A stretch of DNA of 64,000 bases from Dryas octopetala (lineage: Eukaryota > Streptophyta > Magnoliopsida > Rosales > Rosaceae), in assembly GCA_963921425.1 (NCBI GenBank), contig OY992839.1, forward strand, positions 16,662,910 through 16,726,909. The letters run 5' to 3'. The notes under the pieces were generated by a model. The model made no database searches, was not told where the DNA came from, and saw only the letters and a list, made by a program, of their open reading frames with translations. Shown here piece after piece: positions 33,385-44,747 of this stretch (the first letter of the stretch is position 1; each line of letters starts with the position of its first letter). A program made the translations under genes and the position numbers.

Positions 33385-35998
33385 CTATTGTGGCATAACA
33401 ACTTTGTCTGCAGGCCATGCTACTGTACTGCCAAGAGCTTCTTCAATACAAGTCATGTCAGATGAAGGCCTCCATAAATATGCTTCGGGTTTCCTTGCTA
33501 TATCTACCCAAATTCTCATGGCATTCGGTCCTAGAGAAATATGATGAACAAGCTGTTTTGGATCACTTGAAGACCAACGTCCTTCAGCCACTATCTCACC
33601 AGATCCAGTCCAATCTAACAACTTGCACTTGCTCTTTGAATTATTATTCACACTCTAACAATAAGAAACAAAAGAAAATATTAGTTATCTTTAGATTGAT
33701 ATTTCAACATGTATATGTATGATAATTCAATACAAGTTAGTATTTTACCGACGGAGAAGATAAATTGTCATTTTCCTCAGCTTGTTGACTCATGGGCATA
33801 ACAACTTTGTCAGATGACCATGCAACTATATTACCAATAGCTTCTTCAATACAAGTCATACAAGATGTAGGCCTCCATAAAAATGCTTTAGGTTGCTTTG
33901 CTATGTCAATCCAAACCTTCATGGCATTAGGCCCAAGAGGAATGTGATGAACAAGTTCTTTTGGATCACTTGAAGACCAACGTCCTTCAGCAACTATATC
34001 CCCTGATCCAGTCCAATCTACTAACTTGCACTTGGTTTGTTTGTGAGTATTAACACTCTATATAATAACAAGGCAAACATAAGAAGAAAAAATATCAGGT
34101 ATAGTTTTAAATTGATATTTGCTCCTGTACATAGCTTTTTTTTTAATTTTATTTTTTATCATGCAATACAAGTAACAACTTTACCATTGGTGAATAAGCA
34201 TTTTCATGTTCCCCATTTTGTTGACCCCCATTTGGTTGACCCTAATAATGCATAAAGTTTGGATTCAATCAGTAAATAGGTTACAATTGTATCTAAATCA
34301 AAATAAGATATATTTAACAGTTTGTTACTTGCTGAATGTTCATTAAACCACAGACTAAGTCCTCCAAATACTTTATCCTATCTTTAGGTTCAATTTGCCC
34401 TTCTTGAAGCTGGGCCACATGTTTGTCCCTCGATTGTAAGAAAGATAATTTAGTAAGGGTCATTCCTTTTCCCATTGCTCTTATCCTTCCATTAACATCT
34501 GGACCAAGGACTTTGGTTAGAGCATCTTCTTTCACATTAGTTATTGAGCACGATGGTGAAACACTTTCTAATTTTTTCAACTCTTCCTAAAGGAGGTGAT
34601 AAAAAACTAGATAAGTACAATAAAAACAAAGTACCATACAAAATTAGGCAGATATATCATAAAGGGGTGCCAGGTACTGTAAAGTATATAGATGATCTTT
34701 CTTACAATAGTTTCACCAGCTGATGTGTTCACTGGTTTACCATCTTTTCTGGTGCGTGATTTAATCCAAACTTGAACTCTAGAAATGGAGGATGGGTTTG
34801 CACTAGTCTTTTTCTGAAAGAAAAATAATAATATATATCAAACAAAAATACCACTACTTGAACTATTTAATAAACAAAAACTTAGCTAAAAATATATTAA
34901 ATTCAACAGGTTATATATCACCATGTCAACAGTCAATCGAGCAAATCCCTTTCGACTGCATGTGTGTGGAATTTGTTTGCGCCTCATTTTTCTGTACTTC
35001 TCACTTCTAGCCTGGGACAATTCATTTGAAAAAAATATGTAAATAACTTATGTAACTTTCACCATAAAAGTACAACAGTTAGTTAATCAATGTGTTTACC
35101 TTAAATGTTGGACTTGTTTTTGACTTTACAAAACTCTTCCATACATTAATATATTTAATGTTATCAGGCCGGAGTTTAAGCCTTTCTTCTTCATTTGGTG
35201 CTCTGAGTATTTGGTGAACTAATCTTGATTTTGAAGCTCTCTAAAGACAGCCCATCTCCTTAAATATATAGTCTTTTTGCCATCCCTCATCAACTTTGTA
35301 CCTTGCCTACAAGTTATACATTGTAGAATTAGTAAAAATTTGCACAACTAGGTAAAATATGTACATAACAGTGTACATATAAAATTTATATGATCAGATA
35401 AAATGTTAGAAAAAGTACCATTAAACTATTTTCACTTACCTTAATAGATTTCCACAAAATTTCTTTTTTATCGGAATCATTTTTCCTCCAATCATCAAGA
35501 GTTACAGGTACATTTTCTAGCACAAGTGGTCCTAAATATGAAGACAAACTGACTGATCCATCTCCAATTGCTTCACCCCCATCAGTCCATTCAACTTCAA
35601 CCCGACTATCAGCATCCAAAGCAATGTCCTTCATTTTGGTTTTTCCTTGATCTACTCTTTTGTGAGGATGCAGCTTGGGGTGCTTGTGATGATGCAGCTT
35701 GGGGTACTTGTGATGATGCAGCTTGGGGTGCTTGTGATGATGTAGGTTCATGTTGGGGTGCTTGTGGGGATGTATGTGTTTGGTTGAGTTGGATAACAGG
35801 CTCTAGAGTGCCATCTCTGTGCAGTGACCCACCAGTACGATTTGTAGGTGAATCAAGTGGTCCTTGTTCTGAGATTTGAGGCCTATCTTGAGATTCTTTT
35901 GGGGTTGGCTGTGTGTCCATTGGTTGGAGGTTAGGTTGAGAAGTGACATTTTCTGTTGCCTTTTTCTTGGACGTTGATCTCGTAGTACGCTTAACCAT
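33385..35998 (-). pseudogene. CACTA TNPA-type protein (Transposase_24 region plus two DUF8039-like domains)
   Basis: Second gene of CACTA 2, encoding the accessory DNA-binding type protein of plant En/Spm elements. It starts at MVKRTTRSTSKKK (35998). A basic N-terminus is followed by a Pro/Gln-rich region with SSQAPQAA repeats (24-bp DNA units, about 35670-35745), then VEVEWTDGGEAIG, RYKVDEGWQKDYI, IPHTCSRKGFA and EDALTKVLGP/GRIRAMGKG (34314-34580), the order typical of the Ptta/En/Spm Transposase_24 family. The C-terminal part has two copies of a domain with KLVDWIGSG/KLLDWTGSG, VAEGRWSSSDP and LGPNAM (about 34030-33750 and 33650-33385). Several GT/AG introns are inferred. The frame changes near 35655-35680 and near 35255 suggest it is no longer intact, though unmodelled introns could explain some. 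Confidence 0.75.
35670..35745 (-). repeat. 24-bp coding minisatellite in the TNPA-type gene
   Basis: Three to four units of TGATGATGCAGCTTGGGGTG plus CTTG, encoding the SSQAPQAA repeat. Confidence 0.85.
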
Positions 35999-36028
35999 GT
36001 TTACTAACCTGTAGGTGGGATAACGCAC

Positions 36029-36234
36029 AATAATTCAAAATAATTAGAAGTATGCTTTTTATTTTATAACAAAAATGAATCAATATATAGAATAAAAAAT
36101 CTGAAACAAAAGACCAATGCAACAAGTTTACTTACTGCTCTGAACATTAAAAGCTAGGAAAGAAATATGAAATAAAAGAAACATCACATATATATATATA
36201 TAGAAGAAATATGAAATGAAAGAAACATCATGTT
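36029..36234. other. Spacer between the two CACTA 2 genes
   Basis: AT-rich with a short duplication of GAAATATGAAAT-AAAGAAACATCA around a TA microsatellite (36188-36202). Confidence 0.6.
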
Positions 36235-38108
36235 TCATTGATAATCTAAGTACATATATTCCACAAAGATACCATCACAATCCCCCCTCACATAACTAAC
36301 TTGCTCACTACATTCATCAATATTCATCTCAATTTCATTTGGAGTGGGAACTACATCTACATTCTCATCATACTTTTCCAACTCATAGAAACCTCTCGAT
36401 GGTGCCTTTAATAGGATATACCAGTTAAAAGAATCATGTTCTCTTGAATAAAAAACTTGCTTCGCTTGAGATGAAAGGATAAATAGATCTCTCACAAATT
36501 GACTTTGACCTTGGTGTAGGTTAACAAGGGTAAATCCATCTTCAACCTTAACACCATTACCAACATTTGCCCAATGATACTTAAAGATCGGAACATAACA
36601 TGAGTGGTAATCTAATAAAATTATCAGTTAGTATCCCATAATAGGTAACCATATCAGATACTTGTGCAGCATCTTTTGCGCTTGCCCTACACATGCTAAT
36701 TGCTTCAATGGAAACACCACTGTTTTGAGTTGACAACTCAACATCTATTGTATGAAACCGCTGCCCATTGATCATATATCCAGTGAAGGACAATGCCCCA
36801 TTTCTTGGCCCATATGCAAGCAATTTTAATAACTCTGAATGATTACTTGAATCAATAGGAATCTGTCAAAAAAAAAAAAAATCAAACTGAGTCAAAGATA
36901 TAATTCATTTTATATGTTGTAGCTGAGAACATTTGATCTTCTAGATAGCGTGTCACCTTTTTCTTTAACCATGATGCAAATTTTTCAGTGTGTCTCTTCC
37001 AAAGTAAGCTAGAATTTTTTTGAAGACTTTTGTTAGATTGCTTTAACTCCTCTTTATGCATCCTATAGTATAATGCAAAAATAAGTGAGTTAACTTAAAT
37101 CTCTAGTTAGAAATTCTACAATTTTATGAGTGATTTACTTACTCTAAGAATGGTTCCACATTTGATGTATTGAATAGCACACAGCGGTGAGCAATTTCTA
37201 ACAATTCATCACTTAATGTAATCTGTCTTTTCCCAGAAATTGGACGACCTTCAAGAATTACCTCATTCCCAAAATCAGAATTTTGTACTTCTTGAACATC
37301 AACTTCAATTGAGTGCTGTAGAAACTCACTACAAAATGCCATGCATTCATCTGCAAGATAGCATTCTGCAATGCACCCCTCAGGTCGTGCACGGTTCTTT
37401 ACATATCCCTTGAATATTTTCATATGTCTGGAAGCATAAAACCATTATATTAAAACATGTACAACTTCTAAAATGAATGATTAAGTACAAAAAATTGATA
37501 TATGTGTTCCTAACCTCTCAAAGGGATACATCCAACGGTAGTGGACTGGTCCACACAATCGTACTTCTCTTCCTAAATGAATGGGCAGGTGAATCATGAT
37601 ATCAAAAAATGAAGGAGGAAAAAACCTTTCAAGCAAGCATAAGGTTTCAACCACCTCACTCTCAACTGATATCATTTTTTCCCTATCAATAACACGCTGA
37701 CAGATTTTGTTGAAGAATGCACTCATTTTCATTATTGCATTTCTTGGCCCTTGTGGCAGCAATCCTTTTACTGGTACAGCCAACAGTTGTTGCATAAGAA
37801 CATGATAATCATGAGACTTGAGGCCCATAATCTTGCATTCCTCTACTGATATACAATTCCCAATGTTAGAGCTATAACCATCAGGTACCTTCAAGTCAAA
37901 TAACCTTTTGCAAAATGTCTTTTTCTCAGCCTTTGATAATGTATGTGGAGCTTGATGAGTGTGCATTTTGCATCACTTTATGATACTAATTCCTTAACCT
38001 AGAGTGTTAGAACTCGATATTTTGTGTTTCTAGTCTTGTTTTTGTGTTTTCAGGTCAAATGAAGCAGAAATGAGAAAAAGAAGCAAATGGAGCCATTTTG
38101 GGGCATTT

Positions 38109-38315
38109 CCTGGTCAAACCAGGAAAACGAGTGAAATCCTGGTCAAACCATGAAAAGTGCAGAAATCCTAGTCAAATGAGGATTCCTAGTCACACTAGGA
38201 AACATCAAGTCCAGAACCATCATTGCGGAGCCAGAAATGTGAAATCCTGATTCGAACAGGAAATCCTGGTTGAACTAGGAAACCTAACCCAACTAGGGAA
38301 AGGAGTCCTAGTGAC
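38109..38315. promoter_or_regulatory. Array of short imperfect palindromes in U3 of A
   Basis: Repeated 15-17 bp dyads of the form CCTGGTCAAACCAGG, CCTAGTCACACTAGG, CCTGGTTGAACTAGG and CCTAGTGACACTAGG, spaced roughly 20-40 bp. Many contain GTCAA, the core of the W-box. The same array is in every LTR of this family in the window. A regulatory role is inferred from position upstream of the TATA box. Confidence 0.5.
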
Positions 38316-38972
38316 ACTAGGAGACCCCAGGGGCAATATGGTCATTACGAGAAGTCGAAATGGATAAGGAATCTCTCATTTTCAAGGAATCCTAGTTGCA
38401 CCAGGAAATGTTTTTCAAGGTTCCAGAAGCTTCCAGAAGGTGGTGGACATCCATGGAAATGAATGGGGGAAGAAATGAATTTGAATTCAAATGGAAATGA
38501 GGGGCAAAATGGGAAGTCAAAAGTGGAGGGCCCATGGGCCCTAGGGATGCCGAACCAAGTGGGCCATGCATGCACATGCATGGGCCCAAACCCTAGCAGC
38601 CCAAAAGCCATACGCAAGGAGGAAGAAGGCAGCCCATGCATGCGCATGCATGCCATGCAAACCCTAGCAAGACAAGGGGCCATGCGCAAGCCCAAGATGG
38701 AAGCCCATGGAGTAAAACCCTAGCCCATCTTGTGCAAGTAACTGAAGCCCAACATGGAAGCTCAACATGCAAGCCCAAAGCCCAAGGCTACCAGCCCATG
38801 CGCCAAGGAGGGACCCTAGCTAGGCTAGGCGTGAGCCACTTAAGCCCAAAGGGGGAAGCCCAACACGCAAGGCCTAGTTCAGCTAGCCCTAGCTGAAGCC
38901 GCAAGCAACTAGGAAAGGGAAACCCTAGCAGCCGCAAGCTTCAGCCTCCTTGCCTCTCAAGGAATGTTCCCC

Positions 38973-38980
38973 TATTTAAA
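38973..38980 (+). promoter_or_regulatory. TATA-like box of A LTR
   Basis: TATTTAAA; also at 45782-45789 in the 3' LTR. Its position in the LTR matches the TATAAATA of element B. Confidence 0.5.
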
Positions 38981-40429
38981 CCCCCTTCATTCAGGACCTT
39001 TGAGCACTTCTGGCACCTACACACTCCAGCCGAAAAATTCCTTTCTCTTCTCCTAGTTTTATTTTTCTGTTTTAGGTTTTTAGTTTCAACTTCTATTTCT
39101 TGTAAGGTGAGCCGAATTCAGAGAGAGACTTAGAGAGAGGGTGGCGTGACAAGTGAGAGGGAAGGACCAGCCTGCTGCCGCAAGCCATAGCTCACCTTGC
39201 CGTGAGTTCCTCCTGCTTGCTAGGTGCCTCCTTCTTCCTCTCTCCTTGCCGCAGCCCCCATGTGTTTGCACCTCTGATTTTTGCTTTCTTTTTCCTTCTA
39301 GTTTCTATTTCTATTGATGGATTGTGCCTCTGAATTTATTTAATTAATTTGCTGGATTTATTTAGTTTGTCTCTTTATTACCTTTAGTGCATGGTTCTGA
39401 TTTTAGTTAGTTGTTTATGTTTATGCAATTTAATTTATTGCAATCTAAGTTAGTTGTTTAGTTGTTCCTTTAATTTTATATTTCTGATTTCAATTCGTGT
39501 AAGCCTTTAAATTCATTAACTTTGCGTTTCTGATTTCCTTTTGCAAGCATGAATTGGGATTTTATTTATTGGTTGCTGTTTTTTTTTTATTTGTTTTATT
39601 TAATTATGTAGGTTAGTTATTTTATCTTGCATGTTAGTCGTAGGTCGATTAATGGATTCGTATGCTTTAACAAATCGTTTATCCGTCTCTTGGTCTGTTA
39701 GTTTGATGTTTGCGCGTATTAAATTTCCACTATCTATTAGAACCCCCGTCACTAGTTGTTTGCATCCTTTGACTGGCCACCTTAGGGTAATTGCATCTAG
39801 TTTATCTGTTAGGTTTAGCTGTGAAATAGTCAAAGACACTAAACCACAAGTAACAAGGGAATAAGGGATTATTCTTGGTAGTGGGGTTGGGCGACCTCTA
39901 TAAGGAAATAGTCAAAGCTTATATGTTGTGCATGTTTGACGTTCTCATAAAACTTAATGACTCCTGCATGGGTAACAGCTGCCTTAGCTTGAACTAGGGA
40001 ACATGTAGGTTAACTAGCTAAGGAAGGCCCAAGAAGCTCTTAGTTTATGCATTAGGAGAACAATGGCGAGAAAGTAACTAGCCAAACCTTTTTAGCTGTC
40101 AAACTTTAATATGTTGTGTTCAAATTAACTGTCATTAGCCTTGGATGGTTATTGCATGCTTATCTGTTTTGAAACTGAAAACTTAACATTGCAAGATAGA
40201 ATAATGGGTGTGTGCGTGTGGTGGTGTGTGCGTGTGTTCCATCTTTCCAAAACCCCCCATTTAGTTATTCTAGTGATTAATTGCATTGATTTACTGTATA
40301 TTAACCATTCCCTATGGGATCGACCTCGTGCTTGTACGCTTTGCTACTGATGCGATTCGTGCACTTGCGAGTAAACTTAGAATGAGGTAATTGTTTATTT
40401 TGTTCTAAGAAAACACATCAACAAGTTTT

Positions 40430-40447
40430 TGGCGCCGTTGCCGGGGA
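40430..40447 (+). promoter_or_regulatory. Primer-binding site of A (tRNA-Asp type)
   Basis: TGGCGCCGTTGCCGGGGA, complementary to the 3' end of tRNA-Asp, six bases after the 5' LTR. Confidence 0.92.
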
Positions 40448-40606
40448 ATGGTGTCTAATATCAATGAATTGGTGTAATTAGTCGTTAGAATTAGGTTATA
40501 TTAGTTAGATTTCAGTTTTTGTTAATTTTTAGTTTTAAATAAATGCCATGCCTTTATATGCATTCTTTCTACTGATTGTGTGTTTTCTCTTGATTAGGTG
40601 TGTTTT

Positions 40607-42717
40607 ATGAACCATGAGCTTGTTGCTAGGTTGGAGAGGCTCAAGAACGAAGCTTTAGGTGCATCACAAGTCAGCCCGCAACCTAGTGCATCAGATTCGA
40701 TAGTGAAGAGACTGAGGGTGTCGACATGGCTGAAGCAAATGAGATGGTGCCGCAGCCCCTGAGCCACTTTTCAGCGCCTTCGCTGCCCACTCAACCATCG
40801 TGCATTCGGTATGCCACCATAGCCACTGATTTCGAAATCAAGAGTGGTCAGATTCACTTGTTGAATGGGGAAGATCCGATCCACTTTTTGAAGGAGTTTT
40901 CCGGGGTTTGTGAAGCCGCACAATTGAGGGGCCTGAATGCTGATCAGTACCGTTTGAGGATGTTCCCTTTTGCGCTTAAGGACAAGGCAAAGAGGTGGTT
41001 GTATTCGCTGCCCAGTGGTTCCATTTCGACATAGGATGACCTTTCGAGCAAGTTTTTGAACAAGTTCTATTCCATTTCCAAGACAAATTCGATTCGGAAG
41101 GAAATCCTTGGATTTGTGCAGAAAGCGGACGAGCCATTCCATGAGACTTGGGACAGATTCAATGAGTTACTTACTAGCTGCCCACACCATAACCTATCTC
41201 CTTGGTATGTGATTTGTTGTTTTTATCAGGGATTATTGGAGAGAGACCAAGCCAAGGTGGATTCGGCATGTGGTGGTGCATTTATGTCAAAAACGAAGGA
41301 TGAGGCTACAGAATTGTTTGAGTCGCTTTCTTTGAGTTCTCAACAATGGGATTCCAATCGTGCAAGAGGAGGACCAAAGAGAGGGTTATATGAGGTAGCT
41401 GATGTGCCGAACACCATGGAGGGACAGATTTTGGAAATCAAGACTATGGTGCAGAAGTTATCTTTGGCTCAAGAGAAGATGATGAGTGCGCAAGCACAAG
41501 GGGGTGACGTGGAACAAGTGAACCAGGTTGGGAGCTATCCTAGGGTGCCGTATGACCCATACTCCAACACTTACAACCCTGGATGGAAGAACAACCCGAA
41601 TTTCAGGTGGAGCAACAACAATGGACAGCAAGCTAGTGGGAGCACCAACAAGCCGTATGTGCACCCTAATGCCGAGAGGTCTAGTTTGGAGGACAAGATT
41701 GCTCAGATTGCTCAAAGCACCACTTCCCTTGCCCAAAGCACCAATGCCTTCATGAACCGTACCGAGCAGCAGATGCAAGCCAATTCGAAGGCTATTGCAC
41801 ACTTGGAGAGTCAAATGGGTCAGATTGCCACTACTTTGGGTCAGAGAGAGAAGGGGAAGTTGCCAAGTCAGCCCATCGTCAACCCGAAGAATGAGGAGCA
41901 TGTAAATGCTATTTTGAGGACTACTCCAAGAAAGAGAGTTAGAGTGGTTAAGACTAAGGAGGTGATTGAGATCATGGATAGTGAGGAAGAGAAGGATCCA
42001 GAAATGATAGAGGAGAAATCTGATACACGTGTGATTCCCCTCATTCCGGACATCGACATCACCAAATTTCCAGCAACCATGAGGGAGTTGAAGTCTATTG
42101 AGAAGAAGGTTGAGGAGCAAGGGCATAGTCACAACGTTCCTAGGGAGATTTGTGGTTATCTCTTTGCATCTTTTCCAAGCAAGAAGAAGGATCCGGGCTC
42201 GTTAGTCATACCATGCAGCATAGGGGAGCATAAGATCGCCAATGCCTTAGTTGACAATGGCTCAGCTATCAATGTCATGCCGCTGGTTGTGTTCGAGAGG
42301 CTTGGATTTAAGGAGGCTGATTTGCAACCATTTGATGTGGACATTCGCTTCGCCAACTCTTCAGCCCAAAAAGCTTGTGGTATGCTTGTGGATGTTTTGG
42401 TTAAATGTCGTAAATTACTAATCCCCTCTGATTTCATAGTGCTAGATGTGCCGAGAATTCCGGGCAACGTCTCTATTATTCTTGGGAGACCATTTTTGTG
42501 CACCTCTAACATGGAGTACAAAGCATTGGAGAGCACCATGAAGATTCGGTACTACACCAAGCAAGAGGTGTATTTGCTCACTTCCGAGATGCCAGAAAAC
42601 GAGGAGATCACTTTTTATGGAGAGGAGAAGTCAGAGATGGAGAGCTTCTTCAGTTCGTTCCTAGGGAGTGCCGAGAGTAGTAATGGCAAAAAGAGGAAGA
42701 GGAAAAGACGCAAGTAA
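40607..42717 (+). pseudogene. gag-aspartic protease of element A, broken
   Basis: Structural gag plus retropepsin-like protease of the element. It starts at MNHELVARLERL. The retrotransposon gag domain (about 40860-41390) has FLKEFSGVCEAAQLRG, KDKAKRWLYSLP and FHETWDRFNELL. A low-complexity central region with LAQSTNAFMNRTEQQMQ follows, then a protease segment (about 42200-42530) with LVDNGSAINVMP as the active-site loop and IILGRPFL as the second conserved motif. It ends in a Lys/Arg-rich tail (GKKRKRKRRK). Compared with copy 2 it has a one-base frameshift near 40696, an 18-bp deletion near 40864 and a TAG at 41032-41034, so the first part of gag cannot be read through. No zinc knuckle is seen. 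Confidence 0.9.
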
Positions 42718-44734
42718 AGGAGATGGCAATGTCAGGCTGAAGACAGAAAAACAAGCGCTTATTGGGAGGCAACCCAAGTTTTTGTTTCGAATAATGGAGG
42801 AGGAGTCATTGAGGACCAAGGAGGCCGCGCCTACCCTTGGAGTGTCCACGCTTGCGTACGCAAGTAAACAGTTTCTTTATTTCGCTTCATAAGACAATTT
42901 TTCATTTTGGTGTGTTTATTTGGTTTTGGATGTTTGCAATTTCCCGTTTCGCTTATTTTGATCATTCTTGCATTTATTTCATATACATTGAGGGCAATGT
43001 ATCATTTAAGTGTGGGGGGAAGGGCAATTGTCATTTGTTAGTGTTTTTAGGTTAGAACAAGTGTTTAGAGTGTTTTAAGTGTTTTTGAGTGTTTTTAGAA
43101 AAAAAGAAAAAAAAATTTTTGTTTTTAGTGTTTTTAGGTGTTTTTAGGTTAGGAAAAAACTTTTTCTTTTGTTTTTAAACTTAGGGTGTCAAAACCCACA
43201 TCAAAATGCACGTTTTCGTTAGATCTCATTCACCTTAGTGATGGATGTGATTCTTTAGAAGTGTGCGACATTGTTTTAAAAACAAAAAGTTTTTAAGTCA
43301 TTTTGGTTGTTTCAGGTCGTTTTGAGTCCCCAACTAATTGATTTGAGTGTGCATGATTGTTATGAGCATGTTTTAGTATTGTGTGTATATTTGGTGTTCT
43401 TTTCATTCTAATAGTGTTCCATAACATATCTTGCAATTCTATGTCATTTGGCCTTGTTGATATGAATTTAGGTTGTGATTAGCATTACTAATGACTATAT
43501 GCATAATAGAGTAGACTTGCATGACCTAAGTGAGCTTTTGAGCCCTGTTCTTCAATTCTTGAGTGTTGCGCGCCACTCTGATTCTATCATTGTCATTTAA
43601 GTCGTTGTTTTGATCTCATTGTCTTTCATTTGGTCATTTGCTTGGAATATGCATAATCTTGGATCAATGAGCTAGAACTCTTTTCTTGTGTACACAAAGC
43701 ATGTCGTATTTGCATAACTCTTGAGAAATGAATTTAGGCCCTGTTTGTGTACCCCATAGCCTGAAAGCCTACCCAATACATTTTTATCCTTAGTTACCCA
43801 TTTTGAGCCTTTTAAGCCGTTTTCTTTGTTACCCCATACCAAACCCTAAGTTTGGGGGTGCTACACCCCTTTTACCCGTTTTACCCTTTTTATGGTATTG
43901 CAAGTTGTTTATATGTTGATTGAGGTGAAAAAGAAGTGAAAATGCATAGCTTGTACAAAAATGTGTCATAAAAGTATGTATACCGTGCCCAAAGAAAAGA
44001 AAAAGAAAAGAAATCAAAGAAAAGAGATGGGACGGTTTCAAAAGAAAAAAAAAAAAAAAGTGAGCAAAAAGAGTTCAAATTGAGCTATGAAGTGCAAAGA
44101 AGCAAAGTGTACCTCAGAATGTTCTACTGATGCTTGCAATTCCATGAAATTAGCCCTTTGTGTTTCCTTTTCATTTCAATACCCTATCCTAGCCTAAGCC
44201 TTCATTATAACCCTATTAAAAGCCCTAGCTGATCTCAAGAGGTGTGTATTATACTTATGTGGAGTCTATTTAAGAAGGGAGCCTATGGCTATTGCTTCTA
44301 TTTCAAGCATTTGTATTCCTTTCATGAGATCAGTATTTCTTTCAAAAATGTGCCTTTATTTCATGTACATATGTGAGCTAATTGTTTTTGTTACATATTT
44401 CCTCTCATATATACTTTTGAGTGCACATATCAACCCAATTCTTGAGTGTTTATCATTGAGAGTATGCCATAGTGGGGATTGGAGTTGAATCTATTATGTA
44501 TGTATTGATTTAGTCTTGTTTGTCTAATACTTGGATTTGTGTCAAGGATGGCCTATATGACAATAGAGGAGCGTGGTATGTTATTTGAAATGTTATTAGA
44601 ATTTGAAGAATACAATTTATATGCCTTGCTTTCTTATGTGATTAATCGTTGTGCGCATGAATTCAGTTGTTGGGATGTTGGAGTCAGTCTTGAGTCTTTT
44701 CTTTCCTTTATTTGCTCGAAGACTAGCAAAATCT
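42718..44734 (+). other. 3' non-coding region of A
   Basis: About 2 kb with no open frame of note where pol would normally lie. It contains the TTGGG/CCCAA hairpin (42762-42777), CATTGAGGGCAATGTATCAT, several AAGTTTGGGGGTG-like purine tracts (for example 43848-43860) and an AAAGAAAAGAAA tract. It is conserved with the internal region of B. Confidence 0.85.
42762..42777 (+). ncRNA. Short hairpin TTGGG-AGGCAA-CCCAA in A
   Basis: Identical to the hairpin in element B (24672-24687) and placed just after the gag-protease stop. Confidence 0.4.
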
Positions 44735-44747
44735 AAGTTTGGGGGTG
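44735..44747 (+). promoter_or_regulatory. Polypurine tract of A
   Basis: AAGTTTGGGGGTG immediately before the 3' LTR. Confidence 0.8.

Larger units (their letters stand above)
37953..40423 (+). repeat. 5' LTR of A
   Basis: 2471 bp, TGATGAGTGTGC...CATCAACA. It has the palindrome array at 38109-38315, a TATA-like TATTTAAA at 38973-38980 and an ATGCATGCGCATGCATG stretch at 38634-38651. Confidence 0.95.

Noticed and set aside
38345..38695. Met/Cys/His-rich frames near ATGCATGCGCATGCATG, also at 45140-45577 and 61973-62281
   Set aside because: They arise from the alternating ATGCATGC stretch in the A-family LTR, not from a gene.
40141..40350. 69-codon frame repeated at 46949-47158
   Set aside because: The repeat is explained by the two LTRs of element A; it is in the LTR 3' part with no domain.
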